Source of the DNA: Spirosoma sp. SC4-14
Lineage (GTDB): Bacteria > Bacteroidota > Bacteroidia > Cytophagales > Spirosomataceae
Reading direction: 5' to 3'
Length of the DNA: 64,000 nucleotides
Assembly: GCF_037201965.1 (NCBI RefSeq)
Contig: NZ_CP147518.1
Location: 1,363,001-1,427,000, forward strand
Below the pieces are notes generated by a model. It had not been told where the DNA came from. It saw only the letters and a list, made by a program, of their open reading frames with translations, and did not search any database. Position 1 is the stretch's first letter, and each line of letters begins with the position of its first letter. Of this stretch, positions 8,770 through 17,107 are shown in pieces. The translations under genes were made by a program, and so were the position numbers.

Positions 8770-10137
8770 ATGAAGATACGCGCTCGTCTGTCCTTTACGT
8801 TCGTTGGTATTGTAGCGGCTATTTTACTGCTGTTTTCGTTTGTCGTATATGCTACGGCGGAGTATTTCAGGCAGCGGGATTTCTACCTGCGGCTGAGCGA
8901 TAAGGCCAAAACCACAGCCCGGCTGCTGCTCGACGAAGATGAAATTACGATGCGGCTGCTGCGGATTTTTGAGCAGAATAACCTTACGGCACTTCCCGAA
9001 GAGCAGATCAATATTTACGATCAGCAGAATCGGATGATTTATGCCACGCAGGATAGTACTATCATCAAACCCGAAGTGTTGCTGCTGATTCGAAAGAAGA
9101 AAGAAGCTTTTTTTCGAAAGGGCCCACAGGAAATTGTTGGCTTTGTGCACCGGCATAACAATCAGGAGTATATACTGGTGGCATCGGCACACGACGAGTA
9201 TGGGCTGGAAGAAATGCGGCACCTCAGCACCATTATGGTGGTGGGGCTGGTGTGTAGTCTGGCATTGATGGGAATTGTGGGCTGGGCCTATGCGGGCCGG
9301 TCGCTACGACCTATTTCGGAAGTAATCAGGCAGGTCGACCGCATAACGGCTTCAAATCTGAATCAGCGCGTTTCGGCCGGGAACGATGAAGACGAGCTGG
9401 CACAACTGGCACACACGTTTAACCGAATGCTCGACCGGGTGCAGGAAGCTTTTGAAATGCAACGAAACTTTGTGGCCAATGCCTCGCATGAACTACGTAC
9501 TCCGCTTACGATCATTACCGGCCAAATTGAAGTAACATTGCTCAAACGCCGGACAGTTGAAGAGCACGAAGCCAAATGGAAAGCCGTGCTGGAAGTGATT
9601 CAGCGGATGAACAAACTCACCAACAACCTGCTCGACCTGACGCTGGTGAGTTTGGGCTCGACACCCCTGAAGTTTAGCGAAGTGGCTATCGATGAGGTTA
9701 TTTACCAGGCGTCGCAAATGCTTACCAACCGCCAGCCCGATTATTCGGTGGTATTTGCCTTCGACGGTAAACTCGAAAGTATGCAGCCGTCGCTAACCAT
9801 TGAGGGAAATAAATCGCTGCTGTTTTCTGCCTTTTTCAATCTGATGGAAAATGGCTGCAAGTTTTCCGAAAAGAAGCGCGTCGATGTAACGCTGGGAGCC
9901 ACCGAACGCTGGATAACGGTTGAGTTCAAAGACGAAGGCGTTGGCATTTCAGAAGCCGACCTCAAAAGCATTTACGAACCCTTTTTCCGGGCCGATAACG
10001 TAAAACGTATTCATGGCCATGGCGTTGGACTACCGCTTACCTACCGAATTATTCAACTTCACTACGGATATATTCACGTCTCGTCCGAAATCGATCGGGG
10101 AACAACCTTTACAGTTCAGCTACCCAAAAAGCTCTAA
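8770..10137 (+). CDS. Sensor histidine kinase, HAMP type
   Basis: 455 residues. Two membrane helices (about 8-30 and 153-175) flank a periplasmic sensing segment of about 120 residues, then HAMP (about 176-228), HisKA with His240 in ASHELRTP, and HATPase_c with the N-box around Asn361 and the G1 box DEGVG at 388-392. It autophosphorylates on His240 and passes the phosphate to the regulator encoded upstream. The architecture is that of CusS/CzcS-like kinases, but the periplasmic segment lacks obvious metal-binding His/Met clusters, so the stimulus is unknown. The last codon and stop overlap the first unit of the phased repeat array. Confidence 0.93.
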   Translation: MKIRARLSFTFVGIVAAILLLFSFVVYATAEYFRQRDFYLRLSDKAKTTARLLLDEDEITMRLLRIFEQNNLTALPEEQINIYDQQNRMIYATQDSTIIKPEVLLLIRKKKEAFFRKGPQEIVGFVHRHNNQEYILVASAHDEYGLEEMRHLSTIMVVGLVCSLALMGIVGWAYAGRSLRPISEVIRQVDRITASNLNQRVSAGNDEDELAQLAHTFNRMLDRVQEAFEMQRNFVANASHELRTPLTIITGQIEVTLLKRRTVEEHEAKWKAVLEVIQRMNKLTNNLLDLTLVSLGSTPLKFSEVAIDEVIYQASQMLTNRQPDYSVVFAFDGKLESMQPSLTIEGNKSLLFSAFFNLMENGCKFSEKKRVDVTLGATERWITVEFKDEGVGISEADLKSIYEPFFRADNVKRIHGHGVGLPLTYRIIQLHYGYIHVSSEIDRGTTFTVQLPKKL

Positions 10138-10192
10138 TCGATTTCTAATCGGTTTCTAACCGATCTCTCATTACCTTCTAATTACCCCTTAA
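10133..10192 (+). promoter_or_regulatory. Six-unit 11-bp-phased direct repeat array (candidate regulator binding sites)
   Basis: TCTAA or a one- to two-base variant recurs at 10133, 10144, 10155, 10166 (TCTCA), 10177 and 10188 (CTTAA), each exactly 11 bases from the last. The clearest unit is TTTCTAATCGG. One-turn phasing is the pattern bound by PhoB/OmpR-type regulators. The array ends 22 bases before a -7 box, as for an activator replacing a -33 element. Confidence 0.65.
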
Positions 10193-10214
10193 TGAAGGCC
10201 GTTATTGCCTGAGC

Positions 10215-10222
10215 TAATTTTG
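10215..10222 (+). promoter_or_regulatory. -7 box for the small membrane gene and sulP
   Basis: TAATTTTG matches TAnnTTTG exactly. No -33 TTTG is seen at the usual distance, where the phased array ends instead. The first ATG follows at 10265, giving a leader of about 35 bases. Confidence 0.6.
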
Positions 10223-10264
10223 TGTTGTAAATGTATCAATACGCTAAAACGATGGTATTGAGCT

Positions 10265-10537
10265 ATGTACGACCGCGTTAGAGAAACCGAAAAACTTGTG
10301 AATTGGCTGACTGTCTGGGGAATCGTTATTGCCTGCATAGTTTTTAATCGATATACCGACAGACGGCAGCAGAAACAGCATGAGCGGGCTCAGTATGAAG
10401 CCATAAGCCAGCGAGCCGATTCGCTACTGGTTGAAAAACAGCGTCTGGAGCAGCGTTTACAGCAGTTAGAGAGTACAACAAAGCTACGTATATCAGTCAT
10501 TCAGCGGGCTCAACCGGCCAGACTGGGTGAACTATAA
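10265..10537 (+). CDS. Small single-span membrane protein with coiled coil
   Basis: 90 residues, family not recognised. One hydrophobic segment at about 13-28 (NWLTVWGIVIACIVF) followed by a charged, Gln/Glu/Arg-rich helix (about 33-75) with heptad-like leucines, which looks like a coiled coil. It starts 36 bases before sulP and probably shares its transcript, so it may be an accessory or regulatory partner of the transporter; this is inference from position only. Confidence 0.65.
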   Translation: MYDRVRETEKLVNWLTVWGIVIACIVFNRYTDRRQQKQHERAQYEAISQRADSLLVEKQRLEQRLQQLESTTKLRISVIQRAQPARLGEL

Positions 10538-10572
10538 CAACAAAAAGAAAGCAGTAAACAGCTCAACGAACA

Positions 10573-12189
10573 ATGAATGATGCAAAAAAGAATAATAGCG
10601 CAATTCGTTTACCAAATCTTCAGGGCGACATTAGGGGGGGAGCCATCTCGTTTCTGGTTGCAGTACCCTTATGTCTGGGAATTGCACTGGCCTCGGGGGC
10701 TCCGCTTTTTTCCGGTATCATTGCCGGTATAGTGGGTGGTCTGGTAGTGGGGGCCGTCAGCCGGTCGGCGCTGAGTATTTCGGGTCCCGAAGCGGGCCTG
10801 ATCATCGTCACCTTAGGGGCCATTCAGTCGCTGGGATCATTTCCGGCCTTTTTGCTGGCTACCTGCATTGCCGGTCTTTTTCAGATTGGACTGGGGTTTG
10901 CCCGCGCCGGTATGGTTAGTAATTTCTTTCCATCGTCGGTCATTAAAGGAATGCTGGCCGGTATTGGTATCATTCTGATTATTAAGCAACTCCCGCATTT
11001 GGTAGGCTACGATGCCGACGCAGCCGAGGGGTTAGCCCTTTTTCAGCCCGGCGGATTCAATATTATTGAGCAACTACAGATGGCTCTGGGGCAGTTTCGG
11101 GGCATCGCTATACTGATCTCGGTACTGTCGCTGGCGGTATTTTTTCTGTGGGAGCGGCCGGGTTTCAAAACAACCAGGTTTGCCCAGAACGTTCCGGCGG
11201 CACTGGTCGTTGTGGTGCTTGGTATCTGTATGAACGAACTTGTTCGGCTGATGGCTCCTGAATGGGCCTTGCGGGGTAATCATCTGGTTCAGTTGCCGGT
11301 GCCTGATAGTGCAATCGGATTCATAAACCTGTTTACTCTGCCCGATTTCTCGCAGTGGAATAACCCAGTAGTCTATACATCGGCCATTGCCATTGCGCTG
11401 GTGGCTAGTCTGGAAGCGCTACTGGCCATTGAAGCCTCGGATGCGCTGGACCCGCTGAAACGTAAAACGCCGACCAATCATGAACTGAAAGCTCAGGGCG
11501 TCGGCAATATCGTGAGTGGCCTGATTGGCGGTATTCCGCTAACATCGGTGATTGTACGGAGTTCGGTCAGCATTAATGCCGGAGCGCGTACCAAACTCGC
11601 TGCCCTGATTCATGGCACACTGCTGCTGGTATGTGTGGTAACGCTGCCCACATTGCTCAATAAAATGCCGTGGGCGAGTCTGGCATCTATTCTGCTCGTG
11701 ACGGGGTATAAACTGGCCCGAATTGAAATCGTGAAGAGTGTTTATGCCGAAGGCGTTGCAAAATTTGTACCGTTTGTGGTAACGGTCGTTGCCATTCTGC
11801 TAACCGATCTGCTGATAGGTATCGGCGTTGGTATGGTGGCCGGAATCTTCTTCATTCTGCGCGATCATTACCTGAATGCACACCGTGTTCGCACCAATTG
11901 GGATAGCGACAAAGACCGGACGCATATTCAGGTTAAACTGGGCGATCATGTGTCGTTTCTGAGCAAAGCCCGGCTGATGAAACTGCTCAAAAGTGTGCCC
12001 GATAATTCGATTCTCGAAATCGATGCTACGGCCTCGTCGTTTGTCGATAGCGATGTAGTGGCTACGATTCGGAATTTTGGATCATCGGCAAAGCTGCGGA
12101 ATATTCAATTCATTTTTCGCGAAAATCAGGACAGGACAGTTCTGGCGGGCTATGCCCAGAGGGAACTGAAACTGGAATTAGCGGAGTAA
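10573..12189 (+). CDS. SulP family anion transporter
   Basis: 538 residues. The N-terminal 400 residues hold the multi-helix SulP membrane domain, with the opening DIRGGAISFLVAVPLCLGIA and the conserved SGPEAGL loop; the C-terminal about 100 residues form a short STAS-like domain (around 455-535). SulP carriers move sulfate, bicarbonate or other anions across the inner membrane with Na+ or H+. No carbonic anhydrase or sulfate-assimilation gene is adjacent, so bicarbonate versus sulfate cannot be decided. It follows a small membrane protein gene and sits downstream of a phased repeat array that may put it under the adjacent two-component system. A strong hairpin follows its stop. Confidence 0.92.
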   Translation: MNDAKKNNSAIRLPNLQGDIRGGAISFLVAVPLCLGIALASGAPLFSGIIAGIVGGLVVGAVSRSALSISGPEAGLIIVTLGAIQSLGSFPAFLLATCIAGLFQIGLGFARAGMVSNFFPSSVIKGMLAGIGIILIIKQLPHLVGYDADAAEGLALFQPGGFNIIEQLQMALGQFRGIAILISVLSLAVFFLWERPGFKTTRFAQNVPAALVVVVLGICMNELVRLMAPEWALRGNHLVQLPVPDSAIGFINLFTLPDFSQWNNPVVYTSAIAIALVASLEALLAIEASDALDPLKRKTPTNHELKAQGVGNIVSGLIGGIPLTSVIVRSSVSINAGARTKLAALIHGTLLLVCVVTLPTLLNKMPWASLASILLVTGYKLARIEIVKSVYAEGVAKFVPFVVTVVAILLTDLLIGIGVGMVAGIFFILRDHYLNAHRVRTNWDSDKDRTHIQVKLGDHVSFLSKARLMKLLKSVPDNSILEIDATASSFVDSDVVATIRNFGSSAKLRNIQFIFRENQDRTVLAGYAQRELKLELAE

Positions 12190-12216
12190 GTTGATAAGAG
12201 GGACGTTGTGAAAGCT

Positions 12217-12254
12217 ACCCGCCCGATGCTGTTGTCTTCCAGCATCAGGCGGGT
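12217..12254. terminator. Terminator hairpin between convergent genes
   Basis: ACCCGCC-C-GATGCTG pairs with CAGCATC-A-GGCGGGT around an 8-base loop (one mismatch). It lies between sulP and the histidine kinase gene on the opposite strand and can serve both; only short T-runs follow. Confidence 0.75.
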
Positions 12255-12279
12255 ACTTTGTTTGGGAGCTGGCAATTAG

Positions 12280-14052
12280 TTACTGGCTAATGGAGATTGG
12301 TAGCCGGAAATAGAATGCAGCACCATTGGCGAGGTTAGGTAACAGCCCAATTTCGCCCCCCATCGATTCAATAAATTCTTTTGAAATAGCTAGTCCTAAC
12401 CCTGTTCCGCTCGATTGCCCATTTGTGCCGGGTGCCCGAAAATACCGGTCGAAAATACGGTCGCGGTGTTCAGCGCGGATGCCAGCGCCGTAGTCGCGCA
12501 CAACAAATTCAACCTGGTTGCCAATCGGTCGGACCGAGACGTCGATTGGACTGTCTTCGGGGCTATGCCGAACCGCATTCGACAGAAAGTTAACCAGTAC
12601 CCACGAGGCTTTGTCTGGATCAGCTTTTACGGTTGGTAAATCGACAGGCGCATTTACCTCAAAACGGATATGTTTCTGATTGGCCGATACCTGTAGGGCA
12701 TTGGTTGCGTAGCGCACAATGTCGGATGGAGCTACGTTTTCGATCTTTAGCTGAATCTGTCCCGATTCTACCTGAGCCATATTGACCAACTCGCCAGTAA
12801 TGTTCAGTAACCGTTCGGCATCGTCGCGGACGTGGCCAATCAGTTGTTTCTGTTCGGTATTGAGTTGCCCAATCCGGTCGTCGTCCAGCAATTTGAGGCT
12901 AAGTTTAATGCTGCTGATTGGGGTTTTTAGCTCGTGCGAAACGGTGGCAATGAAGTTGGTTTTAGCCTGATCGAGTTCTTTGAACGAGGTGATATTTTCG
13001 AGCACGATCACCCAACCCGCTGGACGATAGTCGCCATCGCCTGTGGGCGCAACGGTAACAGCATGGATCTGTTTCGTGAAAAAACTTTCTTTGCCTTTCC
13101 CATCGGCACCGGGATCATAGATTTTCAGTAGGCCATTTCCGTTTGGGCGAATGGGTTCTTCGGGCCAGTGTTCGGCCATAAGGTCCTGAATCAGGGTGCG
13201 CATCAGGTCGTTAACCGAGGCTACATCCGGTGCGTATCGACCAATCAGTTTATCGGCGTCTATGCCCAGCAATCGGCTGGCTACGGGGTTGGTAAACAGA
13301 ATTTTCTTATGCTCATCCAGGCCAATAATCCCGTCGTTCATCAACTGGATCAGGGTATCAATGCGTTTTTTTTCGAATAGTAGCTTCGCCAGGTTCGAGT
13401 GTTCATATTCATCCAGTTTCTGCGCCATTGAGTTGAATGAACGGGCCAGTTCGCCAAATTCGTCGCTGGATCGGAAGTGTAGTCGTTCTTCGAAATTGCG
13501 GCTGGTTATTTGCCGAATACCTCGGGTGAGTTCGCGGATCGGGCGGGCAATGTAACTTGGGAAATTGATGACAAATGAGAAAGCGATCAGAAAACAAACC
13601 GTACCAACAACAGCCAGAAGCAACAGCGCATCCGTAGCCGTTTGTTTGGCGGTTCCGTTTTTTCGGAACATCGCCTGCCGGTTTATGTCGTCAAGCTGTA
13701 GCAGATTGACTTCCAGCCGCCGGAGGGCCATTGTATCATTAGGAACTGTAGCCAGCCGGTTAAAATCTCTTCGCAGGGCATCGGTAATGCCCTGTTCGCC
13801 CTCTTCCGTAACATTCGCTTCCTGTTTTCGGAGGGTTATTTCGAACCGGTGCAGCGCATCTGAATCAGCAACACGGTCGAGCAGCGCCTTCTGCATATCG
13901 CTCACGTATTGGAGCGATATGTAATTGTCCTTCAGAATAGCCTGCGAATCGTTGGCCAGTTCGTTTAGGTAGTAGGTGCCGAGCCCACCCAATCCGAGAA
14001 TGATAACGAACATAAAGGCTAACCCGAGCGATAGTTTGGCTTTGATCGTCAT
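12280..14052 (-). CDS. HAMP-PAS histidine kinase replacing the kinase half of KdpD
   Basis: 590 residues. Membrane helix near 8-27, periplasmic/linker region, second helix near 143-165, HAMP (about 166-222), PAS-like region (about 235-360, NDGIIGLDEHKKILFTN), HisKA with the phosphoacceptor His in VSHELKTP, and HATPase_c with NFLSNAVRHS. Its start overlaps the KdpD-like stop by four bases (ATGA), so the two are translationally coupled last genes of the kdp operon. It lacks the four-helix DUF4118 membrane block of E. coli KdpD and must sense differently. It probably works with the upstream KdpD half in control of potassium uptake; the NtrC-type regulator at 23620-24957 is the best candidate partner, since no KdpE is present. 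Confidence 0.9.
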   Translation of the reverse strand: MTIKAKLSLGLAFMFVIILGLGGLGTYYLNELANDSQAILKDNYISLQYVSDMQKALLDRVADSDALHRFEITLRKQEANVTEEGEQGITDALRRDFNRLATVPNDTMALRRLEVNLLQLDDINRQAMFRKNGTAKQTATDALLLLAVVGTVCFLIAFSFVINFPSYIARPIRELTRGIRQITSRNFEERLHFRSSDEFGELARSFNSMAQKLDEYEHSNLAKLLFEKKRIDTLIQLMNDGIIGLDEHKKILFTNPVASRLLGIDADKLIGRYAPDVASVNDLMRTLIQDLMAEHWPEEPIRPNGNGLLKIYDPGADGKGKESFFTKQIHAVTVAPTGDGDYRPAGWVIVLENITSFKELDQAKTNFIATVSHELKTPISSIKLSLKLLDDDRIGQLNTEQKQLIGHVRDDAERLLNITGELVNMAQVESGQIQLKIENVAPSDIVRYATNALQVSANQKHIRFEVNAPVDLPTVKADPDKASWVLVNFLSNAVRHSPEDSPIDVSVRPIGNQVEFVVRDYGAGIRAEHRDRIFDRYFRAPGTNGQSSGTGLGLAISKEFIESMGGEIGLLPNLANGAAFYFRLPISISQ

Positions 14053-15173
14053 GATAGTATAATCAGATCGGTATTGGAGTCTGACAGTTTAGTCAATAGC
14101 TGATTAAAGGCATTGGTGCGTAAAATGACCTGAAATAAATTAATATGCGGCTTTCCGATGCATACGGTTGTGATGTTTCGCTGATCGACGGTTTCGGCAA
14201 TGGCATTGACAATATTGCGGTTTTTTACCTGGATTACTTCGGCTCCAAGTTCCGTAGCCAGTTTGAGGTTGTTGATCAAATGCCGTTGAATATCCAGTTT
14301 AATCCGGTCGGGGTCTTCGGCTGGCGTCTGTACATACAACACGAACCAACGCGACTGATAATAGCTGGCCAGGCGAGCAGTTTTTCGGATTACCCGCCGG
14401 GCTACCTCGTAGTTGCTACTGATAGCTGCCAGAAACCGTTCGGGTTTGAGTTGTGCGCCTGGAGCCATCTGAGTCTCAATTTTTCGCTCAACGGCAGTGG
14501 CTACTTCTTTGAGCGCCAGTTCGCGCAGTTGCAGAATCGTATCGGCCTGAAAAAAATTAGCTAGTGCAGATTCGACCTTGGCCCGTTCATAAATTTTGCC
14601 ATCTTTTAATCGGTTGATTAGCTCGTCGGCTGTAAGATCGATGTTGACAACCTCGTCGGCCATTTGCAGAATGCGGTCGGGAACTCGTTCCGTTACGTCG
14701 ATGCCCGAAATTTGCCGGACGGCCTGATGCAGACTTTCGATGTGCTGGATATTGACGGCACTGATCACATTGATGCCCGCATCCAGAATTTCAAGCACAT
14801 CCTGCCAGCGTTTTTCGTTCTTTGAGCCTGGAATATTCGTGTGAGCCAGTTCGTCTACAACGACCAGCTCAGGGTGCAGATTGATAACGGCCTGCAAGTC
14901 CATTTCCTCCAGTTCGCGCCCTTTATAAAACAACCGGCGCCGGGGAATAACGGGCAACCCATCGACCAGCGCCAGCGTTTCGGCGCGGTTATGTGTTTCT
15001 ACGAACCCAATACACACATCGATGCCTCCTCGCAGCAGCGAATGCGCTTCCTGCAACATACGGTACGTTTTGCCAACGCCAGCACTCATACCAATATACA
15101 CCTTGAACTTACCCCGTCGCGACTGACGGAGCAAGTTCAGGAAGTGTTCGGCATTCTGGTCGTTGTTGTGCAC
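14049..15173 (-). CDS. kdpD: KdpD N-terminal sensor protein (KdpD + Usp domains only)
   Basis: 374 residues, compared with about 890 in E. coli KdpD. The KdpD domain (about 18-230) has the Walker A motif GMSAGVGKT and the Walker B-like LVVVDELAHTN; a universal-stress-protein-like domain follows (about 245-374). Membrane, kinase and ATPase domains are missing and are provided by a separate kinase whose gene overlaps by four bases. In E. coli the N-terminal part binds ATP and cyclic-di-AMP or similar signals and tunes kinase activity. Split KdpD proteins are common in Bacteroidota, so this is likely intact and not a truncation. It is in the kdp operon after the porin gene. Confidence 0.92.
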   Translation of the reverse strand: MHNNDQNAEHFLNLLRQSRRGKFKVYIGMSAGVGKTYRMLQEAHSLLRGGIDVCIGFVETHNRAETLALVDGLPVIPRRRLFYKGRELEEMDLQAVINLHPELVVVDELAHTNIPGSKNEKRWQDVLEILDAGINVISAVNIQHIESLHQAVRQISGIDVTERVPDRILQMADEVVNIDLTADELINRLKDGKIYERAKVESALANFFQADTILQLRELALKEVATAVERKIETQMAPGAQLKPERFLAAISSNYEVARRVIRKTARLASYYQSRWFVLYVQTPAEDPDRIKLDIQRHLINNLKLATELGAEVIQVKNRNIVNAIAETVDQRNITTVCIGKPHINLFQVILRTNAFNQLLTKLSDSNTDLIILS

Positions 15174-15182
15174 GGGATTTAC

Positions 15183-15250
15183 AGTTTACAGTTTTCAGTG
15201 CTTCGCTGTAGTGAGGTTATAAACAAGCGGAGCACTGAAAACTGTAAACT
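15183..15250. repeat. Long palindrome between porin and kdpD genes
   Basis: Perfect 20-bp arms (15183-15202 and 15231-15250), extended by four more pairs after one mismatch. The arm reads GTTTACAGTTTTCAGTGCT then TCGCT toward the loop, resembling the arms of palindromes at 33503-33572 and 60214-60274. It sits four bases after the porin stop codon within the kdp operon and could attenuate kdpD expression. Confidence 0.85.
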
Positions 15251-15253
15251 TTT

Positions 15254-16387
15254 TTAAAATGAAACGGCTACACTGGTTGTCAGGGCTGTATTGGTCCGGC
15301 TTACGCCGTTCGTTGCGTCAAAAATAGCGTCCTGGCTGTCATATACTTTTCCTTCAATACGAAATACGGCCGTGGGTAAAATAAGATAGTCGAAATTCAC
15401 TGAATACCCCCAGGTCCTGAATCCATTAGCGGTTCCGGTTGCGATAATGACGCTGTTTTTATCGTCGTAATATTCGACCCGGCCAGCTAGTTTCAGAACA
15501 TCGGAGATTGAGTAGCGAACAATAGCTACGGGCGAATACCAGACATAGTGACCACTACCCACCCGACGCCCATCGGAACCGATGGGTTTACGATCTGCGC
15601 CGATGTCGAAGCCCAGAATGATACTGACCTTACCGTTCGGATTCAGAATTGCGTACAAATTGTTGAAAAAGCGCGTTTGCCTGAGCGAGTCGGGCCGGTC
15701 GCTTCCGAAGAAGGTGCTCCAGTTCAACACCACATTGGCGCTGGGTTTATATTGCACCTGTGTGCTAATAGCAGGACCTGTATATCCCGGTAGTTTCGCA
15801 ATTCGCTGCCAGCCATTGACTACCGATCCGAGTAATGTCCATTTTCCGTTCGATGTGTTGTAGGTAAGTTTGGCTCCGGCCAGATAGTAAGGCGAATTTT
15901 CGGCAGCTATACTTCGGGTCAGGGTCCAGCAATCTTTCGAAATAGCACTTTCCCAACCAATGTGCGAGCCAAAAATGCCAGCGTCTAACCACAAATCACG
16001 CTTCCTGCTTAGTTTCACGCCCGCATTGGCTTCAAATACATTTTTCAGCAGCGGCTGTTCGGTAACATAGTTATACTGGGCGTAGGTGCCTGCCTGAATG
16101 GCCAGATTGGCACGTACACGCTCGCTCGTATACGCGCCCTTCAGAAAGGCCAGGTTAACGTTTACTTCGCGGTTTCGTTTGTGGTTATACAAAAAACCGG
16201 GGCGTTCCTGACTGGTTTTAGGTGCTGTAAAATCATGCACATAATACGCTTCTACATAGCCACTAAATGTTATACCCATGTGGGGAATAGTTGCCGTCTG
16301 TTTGGTTTTGGTTGTATCTATTGTCTGGGCCAATGATGCGGTTGCAAACAGTGCAGAAGCGGCCGATGATAAAAAGAGGTTTTTCAT
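15254..16387 (-). CDS. Outer-membrane beta-barrel porin (OmpL/BBP2-like) of the kdp operon
   Basis: 377 residues. Signal peptide cut after SLAQ (about residue 21), then a barrel of alternating hydrophobic strands rich in Tyr and Trp, ending in the aromatic Phe typical of outer-membrane proteins (VAVSF). The opening FSGYVEAYYVHDF and PGFLYNHKRNREVNVN resemble the putative beta-barrel porin-2 family. Its place between kdpC and kdpD suggests it provides an outer-membrane route for K+ during limitation; that role is inferred from position. A large palindrome follows the stop. Confidence 0.85.
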   Translation of the reverse strand: MKNLFLSSAASALFATASLAQTIDTTKTKQTATIPHMGITFSGYVEAYYVHDFTAPKTSQERPGFLYNHKRNREVNVNLAFLKGAYTSERVRANLAIQAGTYAQYNYVTEQPLLKNVFEANAGVKLSRKRDLWLDAGIFGSHIGWESAISKDCWTLTRSIAAENSPYYLAGAKLTYNTSNGKWTLLGSVVNGWQRIAKLPGYTGPAISTQVQYKPSANVVLNWSTFFGSDRPDSLRQTRFFNNLYAILNPNGKVSIILGFDIGADRKPIGSDGRRVGSGHYVWYSPVAIVRYSISDVLKLAGRVEYYDDKNSVIIATGTANGFRTWGYSVNFDYLILPTAVFRIEGKVYDSQDAIFDATNGVSRTNTALTTSVAVSF

Positions 16388-16451
16388 GGAGTTTTGTTGT
16401 ACTCAATACAGCTAAGTAGTCCGGCTACACCCGGCAAATTACTGTCAGTTA

Positions 16452-17015
16452 TTACTTCAGACTATCTAAAGCCGCGTTCAGTTTCAGAACGTTAACTGTA
16501 GCGGGGCCGAATAGTCCGAACAGAGGCCCTTTTGTCTGCGCATCGATCAACTGATTAAGCCGATCAGGGCTAATGCCACGAATGTTAGCAATACGATTTA
16601 CCTGAATTCTGGCGGCATCCGGCGACAGGTCCGGGTCAAGACCCGATCCCGAAGCCGTTACCAGTTCAGCCGGAATAGCTGCTTTGTCAATGCCCGGATT
16701 ATGCACCAGAAAGGTGTCGATACGAGCCTGCACTATTTTTAGATAATCGGGATTCGAGGGGCCTTTGTTGGAGCCGCCTGATCCGGCAGCATTGTACTCA
16801 ACTGCCGAAGGACGACTGTTGAAATACCGGTCTTCGGTGAACTTCTGTCCGACCAGTGCATAACCAACCACTTTACCGTTTAGGCTAACGGTTTCGCCTT
16901 TGCCTTGTCCGGGCGCCAATCGACCAACACCCGCAATAACGAGTGGATAAATAACGGAGAGAATAACCAGCAAAACGAGCGTCAGCCGAAGTGCAGATCC
17001 AATATGCTTTTTCAT
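16452..17015 (-). CDS. kdpC: Potassium-transporting ATPase subunit C
   Basis: 187 residues from ATG 17015, the usual KdpC length; an in-frame ATG nine codons upstream would add a polar leader before the membrane helix. One N-terminal membrane segment (about 8-28), then the periplasmic domain with YFNSRPSA and the family signature SGSGLDPDLSPDAA. KdpC stabilises the KdpFABC high-affinity K+ pump. It follows kdpB and precedes the porin gene in the operon. Confidence 0.95.
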   Translation of the reverse strand: MKKHIGSALRLTLVLLVILSVIYPLVIAGVGRLAPGQGKGETVSLNGKVVGYALVGQKFTEDRYFNSRPSAVEYNAAGSGGSNKGPSNPDYLKIVQARIDTFLVHNPGIDKAAIPAELVTASGSGLDPDLSPDAARIQVNRIANIRGISPDRLNQLIDAQTKGPLFGLFGPATVNVLKLNAALDSLK

Positions 17016-17037
17016 GATAATTCGTTCGTAATATGCT

Positions 17038-17100
17038 GTCATTGGTCATTTGTTTTTAAAATAAACGCTGTTGCGTAGTAGCTTGCCAATGACAAATGAC
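17038..17100. repeat. Imperfect palindrome, TCATTGG type
   Basis: GTCATTGGTCATTTG (17038-17052) and GCCAATGACAAATGAC (17085-17100) are imperfect inverted copies between kdpC and kdpB. The same TCATTGG/CCAATGA words recur at 35555-35631, 36112-36145 and 49745-49806. Confidence 0.6.
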
Positions 17101-17107
17101 ATTTAGT

